Assembly: GCA_029392055.1 (NCBI GenBank)
Contig: CP113928.1
Span: 866,501-930,500, forward strand
DNA length: 64,000 nucleotides
From: Leuconostocaceae bacterium ESL0723
GTDB lineage: Bacteria; Bacillota; Bacilli; Lactobacillales; Lactobacillaceae
Direction: 5' to 3'
In this document: piece by piece, positions 43,970 to 52,320 of the stretch
How positions within the stretch are numbered: the stretch's first letter is position 1
Layout of the letters: every line of letters starts with the position of its first letter
Made by a program: the position numbers and the translations under genes
The notes under the pieces: model-generated
Told to the model about the DNA's origin: nothing
The model's input: only the letters and a program-made list of their open reading frames with translations
Databases searched by the model: none

Positions 43970-44503
43970 TTAGTGGGCGTGGACAATTTCAACCGCATCC
44001 CGGCCATCAACTTCATCCACTAGGACCCGGATTTTCTCGTTTTGTGCGGTTGGGATGTTTTTACCGACAAAATCGGCCCGGATTGGCAGTTCGCGGTGAC
44101 CGCGATCAACTAGGACAGCCAGCGAAATCGACTTAGGCCGGCCAATATGAATCAGGGCATCTAAGGCAGCCCGAATGGTGCGGCCGGTGAAGAGCACATC
44201 ATCCACGATGACAATGTTCTTATCGACAATATTGATACCATCATCTGAGTCCAACAGAACCTGGTCACTGGCGTCCAAAACATCGTCGCGGTAGCTGGTG
44301 ATGTCTAAGGCCATCACTGGGATTTCAACGTTTTCCAGCTGTTCTAGGCGGTTAGCAATCCGATGGGCTAAAAACTCACCCCGGGTCTTAATCCCAACTA
44401 GGATTAATCCTTGACCGCCCTTATTGCGCTCTAAAATTTCATAGGTAATCCGCGTCAAAGCGCGTTGTAATGAAGCCTGATCTAAAACTTCCTTGGTTGC
44501 CAT
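43970..44503 (-). CDS. pyrR: Bifunctional pyr regulator/uracil phosphoribosyltransferase PyrR
   Basis: This 177-residue PyrR binds UMP and pyr mRNA to promote attenuation and has weak uracil phosphoribosyltransferase activity. It starts [20 protein letters not shown]. The PRPP motif [20 protein letters not shown] is intact, and [19 protein letters not shown] is typical. No PyrR-type attenuator is evident in the short spacers on either side (36 nt to rluD, 35 nt to the CarA-like gene). Genes for the rest of UMP synthesis are not in the window. Its usual target may therefore be elsewhere. Confidence 0.95.
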   Translation of the reverse strand: MATKEVLDQASLQRALTRITYEILERNKGGQGLILVGIKTRGEFLAHRIANRLEQLENVEIPVMALDITSYRDDVLDASDQVLLDSDDGINIVDKNIVIVDDVLFTGRTIRAALDALIHIGRPKSISLAVLVDRGHRELPIRADFVGKNIPTAQNEKIRVLVDEVDGRDAVEIVHAH

Positions 44504-44539
44504 ACCGCCCTCCTATTAGACGAAATCATGCTGTACTGC

Positions 44540-45451
44540 TCACTGTTTTAAGGTTGCCAGGGCCTTTTGAAAATAATCGGGTAAGGGGCTGTCAAAACTG
44601 AGTTCTTCCCCAGTTGTCGGCTGGGTCAGACTCAGGCTAGCCGCATGTAATAACTGACCGTGTAAGGCCACCCCTGGGAGACGACTGGCATTGCCATAAA
44701 CCGGGTCGCCAACCACTGGATGGTGAATGTAGGCCATGTGAACTCGGATTTGATGGGTCCGCCCGGTTTCCAGGAAAATCTTTAACAAAGTATAGCCCTG
44801 AAAACGTTCAGCAACCTCAAAGTGAGTCACTGCGGTCCGGCCGCCAGCAACAACGGCCTGCTTCTTCCGGTCAACCGGGTGCCGGCCGAGCGATGCATCA
44901 ATGGTGCCCTGATTTTCTTCAAACTCACCCTTCACTAAGGCGTAGTACACCCGCTGGTTTTTATGGGCCTTTAACTGCTGGGACAAAGCCTGGTGGGCCT
45001 GGTCATTTTTGGCCACCATCAGTAGGCCACTCGTATCACGGTCAATCCGGTGAACAATCCCAGGCCGCTGCTCGCCGTTAATCGTTGACAGCGGCGCATG
45101 AGCCAATAAGGCATTCACCAGGGTACCCGTCGCATGTCCAGCAGCGGGATGAACAACCATCCCCTGGGGTTTGTTAACCACTAAGAGGTCCTGGTCTTCA
45201 TACACCACATCCAGGGGAATATCTTCGGCCACCAGTTCAGTCGGCTTGGTGGCTGGCACGTCAATGGTCACCTGGTCGTCAGCGCTAACCTTGTAGGAGG
45301 CCTTCACTTTTTCCTGGTTAACCAGTAGGTTCCCACTACTAATCCAATCTGCCACCTTGGCCCGCGAGTACTCGGTAAAGTGAGCGGCGACCACCTTGTC
45401 TAACCGTTGGCCCGCCTGGTCGGGACTAATTGTCATTACCTGATCTGCCAT
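44540..45451 (-). CDS. rluD: RluD-family rRNA pseudouridine synthase
   Basis: This 303-residue enzyme has an N-terminal S4 domain (QRLDKVVAAHFTEYSRAKVA) and a catalytic domain with the signature HRIDRDTSGLLMVAKN (catalytic Asp) and HQIRVHMAYIHHPVVGDPVY. It modifies 23S rRNA, as the B. subtilis YlyB type located next to pyrR. The gene overlaps the EbsA-like gene (TAATG) and precedes pyrR, the conserved Firmicute order. Confidence 0.93.
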   Translation of the reverse strand: MADQVMTISPDQAGQRLDKVVAAHFTEYSRAKVADWISSGNLLVNQEKVKASYKVSADDQVTIDVPATKPTELVAEDIPLDVVYEDQDLLVVNKPQGMVVHPAAGHATGTLVNALLAHAPLSTINGEQRPGIVHRIDRDTSGLLMVAKNDQAHQALSQQLKAHKNQRVYYALVKGEFEENQGTIDASLGRHPVDRKKQAVVAGGRTAVTHFEVAERFQGYTLLKIFLETGRTHQIRVHMAYIHHPVVGDPVYGNASRLPGVALHGQLLHAASLSLTQPTTGEELSFDSPLPDYFQKALATLKQ

Positions 45452-45822
45452 TACGCCGCCTTTAACTGCCCGGCAAAGCGCTTATTAACCCAGTAAACCC
45501 GGCGACGATCACCGCGAATCAGAGTTAAGCGCTGGCCTTCCAATTGCCAGTTTTGCGGCTGGCTCAAATCAAACTGGTCATAGTCAAAGCGGAGAATGTG
45601 TCCGATAAAGAGGGTTGTGTCCTTTAAATAGAGGCGTCGTCGGGTAACGCCTAGCACGCCAATGATGGCCATCACGGCCAGGTATAAAATCGGCCAGGGT
45701 TGCAAGGCATACATCGTCTCACTCCAGGCAATCACACCCAGCATGGTCAAAATGGCCCACCAAATCCAAAACAACTGGCCAAAGATATCAATTGGTTGAT
45801 AGAAACCACCTTTGCGACTCAT
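45451..45822 (-). CDS. EbsA-like small membrane protein
   Basis: This 123-residue protein has two membrane segments at about residues 12-31 and 40-58 (LFWIWWAILTMLGVIAW; PWPILYLAVMAIIGVLGV). A basic cytosolic tail follows (RRRLYLKDTTLFIGHIL; DRRRVYWVNKRFAG). Size, topology and position beside an RNase H-like gene and rluD-pyrR resemble EbsA family proteins of lactobacilli/enterococci. Its function is not known to me. It is coupled to rluD by a one-base overlap. Confidence 0.6.
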   Translation of the reverse strand: MSRKGGFYQPIDIFGQLFWIWWAILTMLGVIAWSETMYALQPWPILYLAVMAIIGVLGVTRRRLYLKDTTLFIGHILRFDYDQFDLSQPQNWQLEGQRLTLIRGDRRRVYWVNKRFAGQLKAA

Positions 45823-45925
45823 TTAGCTACTCCTTTTTAACTTCCCGTCTATTTTACCATGAATAATAAGATAAAATTTGTGGCCAATCGACTATAATGG
45901 GGGTAGAAAGTCCAAGGAGGATGAC

Positions 45926-46309
45926 ATGCTGAACCTATACGTTGATGCCGCCCGTAAAGCTGAAACTGGTCAGAGTACGGCTGGCTGTGTCGTCATTGAG
46001 GCCCACCAGCAGCGCCAGCTCAAAGCCACTTTACCTAATACGCAAGATAACCACGAGGCCGAGTTTCGCGCAGCCTACTGGGCCCTGGACCAACTGGACG
46101 GCGCTGATCCCCTCCATCTCTATTTTGATTCCCAAATCGTCGTTGATGCCTTGAACAAGCACTATGCCAAGCATTACCAGGACCAGGTCGATGCCATTGA
46201 CCGACTCCTGGCCAACCGACCCCTGGTCTTAGTCAGCTGGGTCCCTGAAAAAAATAACCAAGGCGCCCACCACCTGGCCCAACAAGCCCTAAAAAAAACA
46301 GACCACTAA
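45926..46309 (+). CDS. RNase HI-like protein
   Basis: This 127-residue RNase H-fold protein starts at the ATG at 45926 (AAGGAGG upstream). Three of the four RNase HI acidic residues are visible: Asp in LYVDAA, Glu in NHEAEFRAA and Asp in LYFDSQIVVDAL. The fourth, usually the Asp of an AD-LA motif, is replaced (NNQGAHHLAQQAL has His). Activity is therefore uncertain. It is divergent from the EbsA-like gene; a TATAAT lies at 45892-45897. Confidence 0.8.
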   Translation: MLNLYVDAARKAETGQSTAGCVVIEAHQQRQLKATLPNTQDNHEAEFRAAYWALDQLDGADPLHLYFDSQIVVDALNKHYAKHYQDQVDAIDRLLANRPLVLVSWVPEKNNQGAHHLAQQALKKTDH

Positions 46310-46321
46310 GGTCTGTTTTTT
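46292..46321. terminator. Bidirectional terminator between RNase H-like and GNAT genes
   Basis: AAAAACAGACC (46294-46304) and GGTCTGTTTTT (46310-46320) with a 5-base loop containing the RNase H-like stop codon region. Confidence 0.88.
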
Positions 46322-46853
46322 AGTCTTTAATAATTAGCTGGTAGGCCCAGCGTTCCGTACTAATGCCCTCACCTTCGGCCATGTTGATGGAACCGCGCTT
46401 TTCAAAGCCATTACTGGTAATGACCTTTTGCATTGGGATGTTGCCAGGATGGGTATCAATCCTAAAGTCCCGGGCGCCCTGGGCGTAAAAATATGAAATC
46501 AGGGCCGTCATAAAGCGGGGAGCCAGCCGCTGTCCCCGGAAGGCATCCGACAGGGCAAAGCGGTGGATGCTAGCATAATCATGACCATCTACCAGCCAAG
46601 ACCCGGCTGCCATCTCAGAATAAAGTGGGTCTTCGCCTTCAAAGGCCGCCGCATAGCCGGCCACCGCGTCATCAACCACCAAGACATAGGCCTGGTGGTG
46701 ATCCATGTCGGCTTGGACGGTATCCCGGTTAGGATAGTCCCCCTGCCACTGGTCCAGGCCCTGCTCACGCAGGTAGCCCTTGGCACTCTTTAGGATACTA
46801 GCGATACTTTCTAAGTCACGGGCCTTAGCCCGCCGCATATAAACTACTGGCAT
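46320..46853 (-). CDS. GNAT family acetyltransferase
   Basis: This is a GCN5-related N-acetyltransferase of about 177 residues. The fold is visible from YMRRAKARDLESIASILK through IHRFALSDAFRGQRLAPRFM (acetyl-CoA-binding R/Q-x-x-G-x-G/A loop, here RGQRLA) to MQKVITSNGFEKRG (motif B). Substrate unknown. The start is uncertain: ATG at 46853 is taken, while an in-frame TTG at 46862 is bounded by a stop upstream; AAGGAG lies unusually far (about 35 nt) away. Confidence 0.78.
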   Translation of the reverse strand: MPVVYMRRAKARDLESIASILKSAKGYLREQGLDQWQGDYPNRDTVQADMDHHQAYVLVVDDAVAGYAAAFEGEDPLYSEMAAGSWLVDGHDYASIHRFALSDAFRGQRLAPRFMTALISYFYAQGARDFRIDTHPGNIPMQKVITSNGFEKRGSINMAEGEGISTERWAYQLIIKD

Positions 46854-46928
46854 AATGTCCAACTGACGCTAGCACTGCTACCGTCTCACTCCTTTTAAAA
46901 AATTCAACGGGAGTTATTCTAACATAAG

Positions 46929-48062
46929 TTAGGAGCGCCGAGAAGCCCAATACTGGTAATAATCAACCCGCAAAGAACCGTTATACAGCTTCCGCTTCTT
47001 GGTGGCTTTTTGACCGTAGTATTTTTCAAAATCCTGGTCAGCCGTCAAGATATACTTGCTCCACCCGGTCAGCTGCTGGTACAGCTGGCCCATCTCTTCA
47101 TAGAGCTCACGGGCCGCTTCCAGTTCACCCAAACGCTGACCGTAAGGTGGGTTTGAAACCAAGACCCCGTGGGGCTTGTCCGTCCGCCAGTCCTTGACTG
47201 CCAACTGCTTAAAGGTGACATCGTGGCCCAGTCCGGCATGGCGGGCATTTTCCTGGGCAATAGCGACCATGTTTTCATCCAGGTCATAACCAGCAATATC
47301 AAGTTCACGGTCGTAGTCCGCCTGGGCTTCAGCCTGGTCACGGACGGTTTCTGACAGGGACTGATCAAACCAGTCCATCTGTTCAATGGCAAAGGTCCGA
47401 ATCAGGCCGGGCGCAATGTTACGACCGATTAAGGCCGCTTCAATGGCAATCGTGCCCGAACCGGTAGTTGGGTCAACAAAGGGTAGGTCAGGTCGCCAGT
47501 TGGTTAGTAAGACCAGGGCAGCGGCAAAGTTTTCCTTCAAGGGTGCTGGTCCCTTATCCACCCGGTAGCCCCGCTTAAAGAGCGAAGACCCGGTAGTATC
47601 CAAGGTCAAGATTACGTGATTCTTTTCAATCATGACCTCCAGTTGAGCTGTAAACCCATTTTCAGGCAGGCGGGTCCGGATATGGTAGGCCTCCTGGAGC
47701 TTGGAAACGATGGCCCGCTTAGTGATGGCCTGGACATCGGGCACACTATGCAGGGTTGAATGATGGGACCGGCCAGCCACTGGGAAAACCGAGTCATAGT
47801 TCAAATAATCCTGCCAGTCCAAGGCCTTCACTCCTTCAAAGAGTTCATCGAAAGTGTGGGCTTCAAATTCACCGACAATAATCTTGACCCGATCAGCCGC
47901 ACGTAACCAAAGATTGGCCCGCAGGATATCGGCTTGATTACCTTGAAAGCGAACCCGGTAGTTTTCAACCTGGGGGTCAAAGTCGAGCTGACGTAATTCT
48001 TTACCGATGACTGCTTCCAAACCAGCAGCCCCGGTGGCCATTAATTGATAAGTTTTTGACAT
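46929..48062 (-). CDS. rlmL: THUMP-domain rRNA guanine-N2 methyltransferase (RlmL/YpsC type)
   Basis: This 377-residue protein has an N-terminal ferredoxin-like/THUMP RNA-binding domain (residues 1-160). A class I SAM-dependent methyltransferase domain follows with DPTTGSGTIAIEAALIGRN as SAM motif I, AGYDLDENMVAIAQENARHA, and the catalytic NPPYGQRLG, typical for N2-guanine methylation. It matches B. subtilis YpsC and the N-terminal module of E. coli RlmL, which makes m2G2445 in 23S rRNA. Confidence 0.9.
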   Translation of the reverse strand: MSKTYQLMATGAAGLEAVIGKELRQLDFDPQVENYRVRFQGNQADILRANLWLRAADRVKIIVGEFEAHTFDELFEGVKALDWQDYLNYDSVFPVAGRSHHSTLHSVPDVQAITKRAIVSKLQEAYHIRTRLPENGFTAQLEVMIEKNHVILTLDTTGSSLFKRGYRVDKGPAPLKENFAAALVLLTNWRPDLPFVDPTTGSGTIAIEAALIGRNIAPGLIRTFAIEQMDWFDQSLSETVRDQAEAQADYDRELDIAGYDLDENMVAIAQENARHAGLGHDVTFKQLAVKDWRTDKPHGVLVSNPPYGQRLGELEAARELYEEMGQLYQQLTGWSKYILTADQDFEKYYGQKATKKRKLYNGSLRVDYYQYWASRRS

Positions 48063-48087
48063 GAACTTCCCTTATAATAACTACAAT

Positions 48088-48369
48088 ATGCGTTTAAATG
48101 ACTTTGAAGACCTAACCCAATACCTGCCCGTCGACAGCCTGCTTTACCTGCAGGCCAACCGGCAAAAACCAGCCCAGCCACTGGCCAAGGTCCGCTATGG
48201 GACCAATCAGGAAGACGTCTTGCTGGTACCCGGTAAAAAACCGCTCCAGCTCGCCCAGTTACTCACCCGCCTATCCCAATCTAGTGGTCAGGCCCACCTT
48301 TACCACGCTGATGGTCAAGCCGTTTTAGGCTTTCAGGTTGATGGCCAACAGGCCATCGTCCTCCAGTGA
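48088..48369 (+). CDS. Uncharacterised small protein, possibly leaderless
   Basis: This 93-residue frame lies on the plus strand between rlmL and dnaD (both minus). It begins MRLNDFEDLTQYLPVDSLL and has no cysteine or membrane helix (middle: KVRYGTNQEDVLLVPGKK; end: GQAVLGFQVDGQQAIVLQ). Composition looks protein-like and no gene is seen on the other strand. The ATG at 48088 has no Shine-Dalgarno. A TATAAT at 48073-48078 would start transcription at about 48085, giving an almost leaderless message. An ATG at 48061, overlapping the rlmL start, is the alternative. I do not recognise the family. Confidence 0.5.
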   Translation: MRLNDFEDLTQYLPVDSLLYLQANRQKPAQPLAKVRYGTNQEDVLLVPGKKPLQLAQLLTRLSQSSGQAHLYHADGQAVLGFQVDGQQAIVLQ

Positions 48370-48373
48370 ACCC

Positions 48374-49063
48374 TTACATATCCTCAATGCGCTGGGTTGG
48401 CAACTGGACCCGGGGCGCACCCTGGTTAGCAGCCGTTTGGTCGGGCTGAGCCCGACCACCCTGCCGCCGGTTTTTAGCCATTTGGGCGGCCTGAGGTGTT
48501 TTGATATTTTGCTGCTGCCAGTTGGCTAAAATGGCTTCGATGTAGCGCAGACTACGGGCATTATTGGCAATTGCCTCCTGAATGGCCACCAACATCATGT
48601 TGGGATCAAAGTGGTCTTGATCAAACCAGTGACTGACGGTTTGCATTTCCATCGGCGTCAAAGGTCGGCCAAATTCCACTTCTAGGGTCTGCAAGACCTC
48701 CCGCCGGCTGCTCTTTCCCGTCGACATGACCGGGGCAGTGTCAGTGGCGGCCTGTCCTTGAATCAACCGGTCGTACAGGGGTGAAAAATCATAGGTTTCA
48801 GTCGCCTGGTCGTGGCCCACCAAAACCAGCAGGTGGCGGGCCATCAAACTTTTCAGGCGGTCAATGATGGTTTTCTCAGTGACCTGCATGGTTCGAGCCA
48901 AAACATCTGGCCGCGCCTGGTCACCCCGACTTTGCAAATTTTGCACCTGGAGGTACAAGACCAGGTCATCGTTGTCCAAGCCTAGCTCCCGGTAGTGCTG
49001 TAGGAGGGCATTACTGATGCTAGTCTGGCCAGCCTGCAAATATCTTTTTAAATTGGCATCCAT
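48374..49063 (-). CDS. dnaD: DnaD-domain replication initiation protein
   Basis: This 229-residue protein has an N-terminal winged-helix DDBH1-like domain (about residues 1-100) and the DnaD/DDBH2 domain (about 125-190; EVEFGRPLTPMEMQTVSHWF; NNARSLRYIEAILANWQQQN). The tail is basic and Gln/Pro-rich. DnaD loads DnaB helicase with DnaA at oriC and at restart. It follows asnS, separated by a terminator; the dinG-ypmB-aspB-asnS-dnaD order matches that in bacilli. Confidence 0.9.
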   Translation of the reverse strand: MDANLKRYLQAGQTSISNALLQHYRELGLDNDDLVLYLQVQNLQSRGDQARPDVLARTMQVTEKTIIDRLKSLMARHLLVLVGHDQATETYDFSPLYDRLIQGQAATDTAPVMSTGKSSRREVLQTLEVEFGRPLTPMEMQTVSHWFDQDHFDPNMMLVAIQEAIANNARSLRYIEAILANWQQQNIKTPQAAQMAKNRRQGGRAQPDQTAANQGAPRVQLPTQRIEDM

Positions 49064-49085
49064 CAGTCTTTATCTCCCTTGATTC

Positions 49086-49118
49086 AAAAAGCGTCCTGGC
49101 CAAAGCCCGACGCTTTTT
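49086..49118 (-). terminator. Terminator between asnS and dnaD
   Basis: AAAAAGCGTC (49086-49095) and GACGCTTTTT (49109-49118) pair; the T-run on the minus strand follows the asnS stop directly. Confidence 0.88.
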
Positions 49119-49120
49119 CT

Positions 49121-50431
49121 TTAGGGACGCAGTCGGTGGGTCATCCTTGGGAAAGGAATGGCTTCACGAATGTGCTCTTCACCAGTAACGAAGGTTACCA
49201 AGCGTTCTAGTCCCAGACCAAAGCCTGAGTGTGGTACTGGACCGAACTTACGCAGGTCCAAGTACCAGCTGTACTCGTCTAGGCTGAGTCCCTGTTTAAT
49301 AATTTGTTCCTTCAAGTATTCGTAATCAACTTCTCGTTCGGAACCACCAATGATTTCCCCATACCCTTCTGGGGCCAGCAGGTCAGCGGAAATCACCACG
49401 TCGTCACGGGTTGGGTGGCGCTTCATGTAGAAGGCCTTAATGGCCTTGGGGAAGTTCAAAACAAAGACCGGCTGGTCAAAGTGGTTGGCCAGGAAAGTTT
49501 CTTCAGGGGAACCAAAGTCAGCCCCCCACTTAATATCGAAGTCATTGGCCTGCAAGAGTTCAATCGCTTCGTCATAAGAAATGCGAGGGTAAGGCAGCTT
49601 AGTATAAGACTTCAACCGGTCCTTATCCCGCTTGAGGAGATCTAGCTCCTGGTCATTGCGCTCCAGCACCTTTTCAATCAGGTAGGCAATGTAGCGTTCC
49701 TGTAAATGCAGGCTTTGTTCCTGGTCCATAAAGGCCATTTCTGGCTCAATCATCCAAAACTCAGTCAAGTGACGCCGAGTCTTGGATTTCTCAGCCCGGA
49801 AAATTGGCCCAAAGGTAAAGACCTTACCAAAGGCCATGGCCCCAGCTTCGGCATAAAGTTGACCAGTCTGTGAAAGGTAGGCCGGCTCACCGAAGTAGTC
49901 GGTTTCAAACAACTCAGTCGTCCCTTCAGGAGCTGAGCCAGTCAAAATCGGCGCATCCATCTTGATGAAACCTTCATCATTGAAGAATTCGTAAGTTGCT
50001 GCAATCAGGGTGTTACGAATCTTCAAGGTCGCAAAGGGCTTTAAGTGGCGCAGGTATAAGTGCCGCTCATCAAAGAGAAACTCGGTCCCGTGCTCCTTGG
50101 GTGTGATTGGGTAATCATGGCTTTCCCCAATGACCTGCAGGTCATGGACGGCCATTTCATAGCCAAAGGAAGAACGGTCATCCTTACGGATTTCACCAGT
50201 AACATACAGACTGCTTTCCTGCTTAAGTTCCTTGGCCCGTTCAAAGACATCCGGATCAACGTCCGCCTTGGCGACCACGCCCTGGAAGAAGGCAGTCCCA
50301 TCGCGGAGCTGTAAGAAGACAATCTTACCACTGCCCCGCTTTTGCCGGAGCCAACCACCAATTTTAACGGTCTGACCCACATACTTGCTTGCATCTGCGA
50401 TTTGAATCGTCGGAATTTTTTCCTCTGTCAT
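49121..50431 (-). CDS. asnS: Asparaginyl-tRNA synthetase
   Basis: This class IIb enzyme charges tRNA-Asn. Seen are the OB fold ([20 protein letters not shown]), [20 protein letters not shown] as motif 2, and [15 protein letters not shown] as motif 3. The R-A-E-K-S form and the lack of a GAD domain separate it from AspRS. I take the ATG at 50431 (436 residues; [19 protein letters not shown]). A GTG at 50455, only three bases after GGGAGG, is a possible longer start. It follows aspB by about 70 nt. Confidence 0.94.
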   Translation of the reverse strand: MTEEKIPTIQIADASKYVGQTVKIGGWLRQKRGSGKIVFLQLRDGTAFFQGVVAKADVDPDVFERAKELKQESSLYVTGEIRKDDRSSFGYEMAVHDLQVIGESHDYPITPKEHGTEFLFDERHLYLRHLKPFATLKIRNTLIAATYEFFNDEGFIKMDAPILTGSAPEGTTELFETDYFGEPAYLSQTGQLYAEAGAMAFGKVFTFGPIFRAEKSKTRRHLTEFWMIEPEMAFMDQEQSLHLQERYIAYLIEKVLERNDQELDLLKRDKDRLKSYTKLPYPRISYDEAIELLQANDFDIKWGADFGSPEETFLANHFDQPVFVLNFPKAIKAFYMKRHPTRDDVVISADLLAPEGYGEIIGGSEREVDYEYLKEQIIKQGLSLDEYSWYLDLRKFGPVPHSGFGLGLERLVTFVTGEEHIREAIPFPRMTHRLRP

Positions 50432-50502
50432 CGTTGTAAGTACCCAAATGGGCACCGACCTCCCTTATTTAATAGTTAAGTTTTGGCAGTGAACTGCCAC
50501 TT

Positions 50503-51702
50503 TTAGACCTGGCTGAAGAACTGCTTCAAACGAGCCACCGCCTCGTCTAATTGGGCCTGGTCCTTGGCGTAACTAATCCGGAAATAACCTGGCATGCCAA
50601 AGCCTTCCCCACCTGGGACGGCCACGTGGGCCTGGTCTAAGATGGCCTGGCTCAGACTGGTCGTATCCGTGTAACCCAGTTTCTCCATCACCTTCGGATT
50701 AACCTTAGGAAAGAGATAAAAGGCGCCTTGCGGCTTAACTGGTAACTCCAGGGCCGGAATTTCGGACAGGGCCGCATAGGTAGCATTTAGCCGTTGTTCA
50801 AAGGCCTGGCGCATCTTTTCGACTGAGTCCTGCGAACCGGTCAAAGCCTCAATAGCCGCATACTGCGATACCGCCGCTGGATTAGAAGTGATATGACCTA
50901 GCAACTTGGTCATAGCCGCAATAATAGTTGCATCCGCCAGGGTCCAACCAATCCGCCAGCCAGTCATCGCATAGGCCTTGGAAACGCCATCCACAATGAT
51001 GACCTTGGTGCCGACCAAGGATTGCAAATCAAGGCCCGAGGTAAAGACGGCACCGTTATAGACCAGCTGTCCATAAATTTCGTCTAAGATGACGAAAGTG
51101 TCGTGTTCCTTGGCCCAGTCCAAGAGATCAATCAGCTCCTCGCGGCTATAAACCTGGCCGGTCGGATTAGTTGGCGAGTTAATCAGCAAGACCTTGGGAC
51201 TAACCGTGAGATTTTCTAAATCAGCCCGGGTTAATTTCAGGGCCGGATTATCAGGCAAAACCCCCTGAAAAACCCCACCAGCTAATTTAACTTGTTCAAC
51301 ATAGCTGACCCACTCCGGATTAGCCGTCACAACTACGTCGCCGGGGTTAACCAGGACCTGCATCAGTACATAAAGTGATAACTTGGCACCGGCCGTCACC
51401 GCTACGTTTTCAGTCGTGAGGGTGTTCCCGTAGTGGTAGCGCTGACTCATCCGGTCGACAATGGCCTCCTTGAGGGCTGGCAGACCAGTTACTGGGGTAT
51501 AAAAACTAGTTTTACCACTTTGGATGGCTACTTGGGCCGCCTGGCCAATGTTGTCAGGCGTGGTAAAATCCGGTTCCCCCATCCCTAAATTGACCACGTC
51601 AACGCCTTCAGCCTGCATCTTTTTAGCCTGGGCACTAACTGCCAACGTTGGTGATGGCGCAACTTCACTAACCCGCTTTGCTAACTGAAATGATTCACCC
51701 AT
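50503..51702 (-). CDS. aspB: Aspartate aminotransferase (class I)
   Basis: This 399-residue PLP enzyme shows NSPTNPTGQVY, FVILDEIYGQLVYNG and the PLP lysine in IVDGVSKAYAMTGWRIGWTL. It interconverts aspartate and oxaloacetate with glutamate/2-oxoglutarate. Identity as AspB is supported by the ypmB-aspB-asnS context shared with bacilli; a different amino-acid preference cannot be excluded. It lies 10 nt after ypmB. Confidence 0.9.
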   Translation of the reverse strand: MGESFQLAKRVSEVAPSPTLAVSAQAKKMQAEGVDVVNLGMGEPDFTTPDNIGQAAQVAIQSGKTSFYTPVTGLPALKEAIVDRMSQRYHYGNTLTTENVAVTAGAKLSLYVLMQVLVNPGDVVVTANPEWVSYVEQVKLAGGVFQGVLPDNPALKLTRADLENLTVSPKVLLINSPTNPTGQVYSREELIDLLDWAKEHDTFVILDEIYGQLVYNGAVFTSGLDLQSLVGTKVIIVDGVSKAYAMTGWRIGWTLADATIIAAMTKLLGHITSNPAAVSQYAAIEALTGSQDSVEKMRQAFEQRLNATYAALSEIPALELPVKPQGAFYLFPKVNPKVMEKLGYTDTTSLSQAILDQAHVAVPGGEGFGMPGYFRISYAKDQAQLDEAVARLKQFFSQV

Positions 51703-51711
51703 GATTTACCC

Positions 51712-52242
51712 TCACAATCCATTAATGACCCGGTAAGGTTTACCGGTTTTGAAATCTAAGGTCAGATAATTAAGCTGGCCGTTCTTACTTTCATAACTGA
51801 TTTCCCAGACCAAAACACCCTTGTAATAGCTAATGTTGGCCTCATAAATCCGCTTAGGATGGTACTTGTCATCCAGCAGCTTTTGCAGGGCCGCATTGGA
51901 CATCCCGGCGCTGCGTGGGAAGGTTTTCACCTGCTTGCTACCATCTTGAACAATGGCCACTCGCTGATCACCACTAGCAGTCTGACCAACCAGGCCATAA
52001 GTGGTCCCATCGCGGTAGTTAACCGTCACCTGACTAAATTTAACAATGTTAGTCTTTTCTTTTACCAAGTGCTCGGCCGAACCCTGGGCGGTGACCATGG
52101 GCCAAAGGGCACTGTAGGCATAGGTCAACAGAAGGACGGCAATTACCCCAATCACGGTCAGGGTAATCCACAGCACCTTAGTCCAACGACGACGCTGGTG
52201 ACGCCGTTGCTGCCGAATATGTATACTTTCTCGATACTGCAT
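51712..52242 (-). CDS. YpmB-like membrane-anchored protein (DUF5590)
   Basis: This 176-residue protein has a basic N-terminus (HIRQQRRHQRRRWTK), a single membrane helix (about residues 25-47) and an extracellular part ending GVLVWEISYESKNGQLNYLT, with a tandem PepSY-like look. It matches YpmB in size and location upstream of aspB. Function is unknown. The start is the ATG at 52242 (a GTG codon immediately precedes it). A TATAAT with extended TGC lies upstream. Confidence 0.75.
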   Translation of the reverse strand: MQYRESIHIRQQRRHQRRRWTKVLWITLTVIGVIAVLLLTYAYSALWPMVTAQGSAEHLVKEKTNIVKFSQVTVNYRDGTTYGLVGQTASGDQRVAIVQDGSKQVKTFPRSAGMSNAALQKLLDDKYHPKRIYEANISYYKGVLVWEISYESKNGQLNYLTLDFKTGKPYRVINGL

Positions 52243-52277
52243 CACTAGCTGTCCTTCTAAAGAGATTTTCTTAAGAC

Positions 52278-52286
52278 ATTATAGCA
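52278..52286 (-). promoter_or_regulatory. Extended -10 promoter of ypmB-aspB-asnS
   Basis: TGCTATAAT on the minus strand (TATAAT at 52278-52283) with no good -35; about 36 nt upstream of the ypmB start. Confidence 0.6.
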
Positions 52287-52320
52287 AAATTAGGCCTTGC
52301 CTGGGCGGATGATTACCGCC

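Noticed and set aside
43935-44539. PyrR-dependent attenuator (anti-antiterminator and terminator) around pyrR
   Set aside because: The spacers are about 35 nt on each side and contain no terminator hairpin or recognisable PyrR-binding loop.
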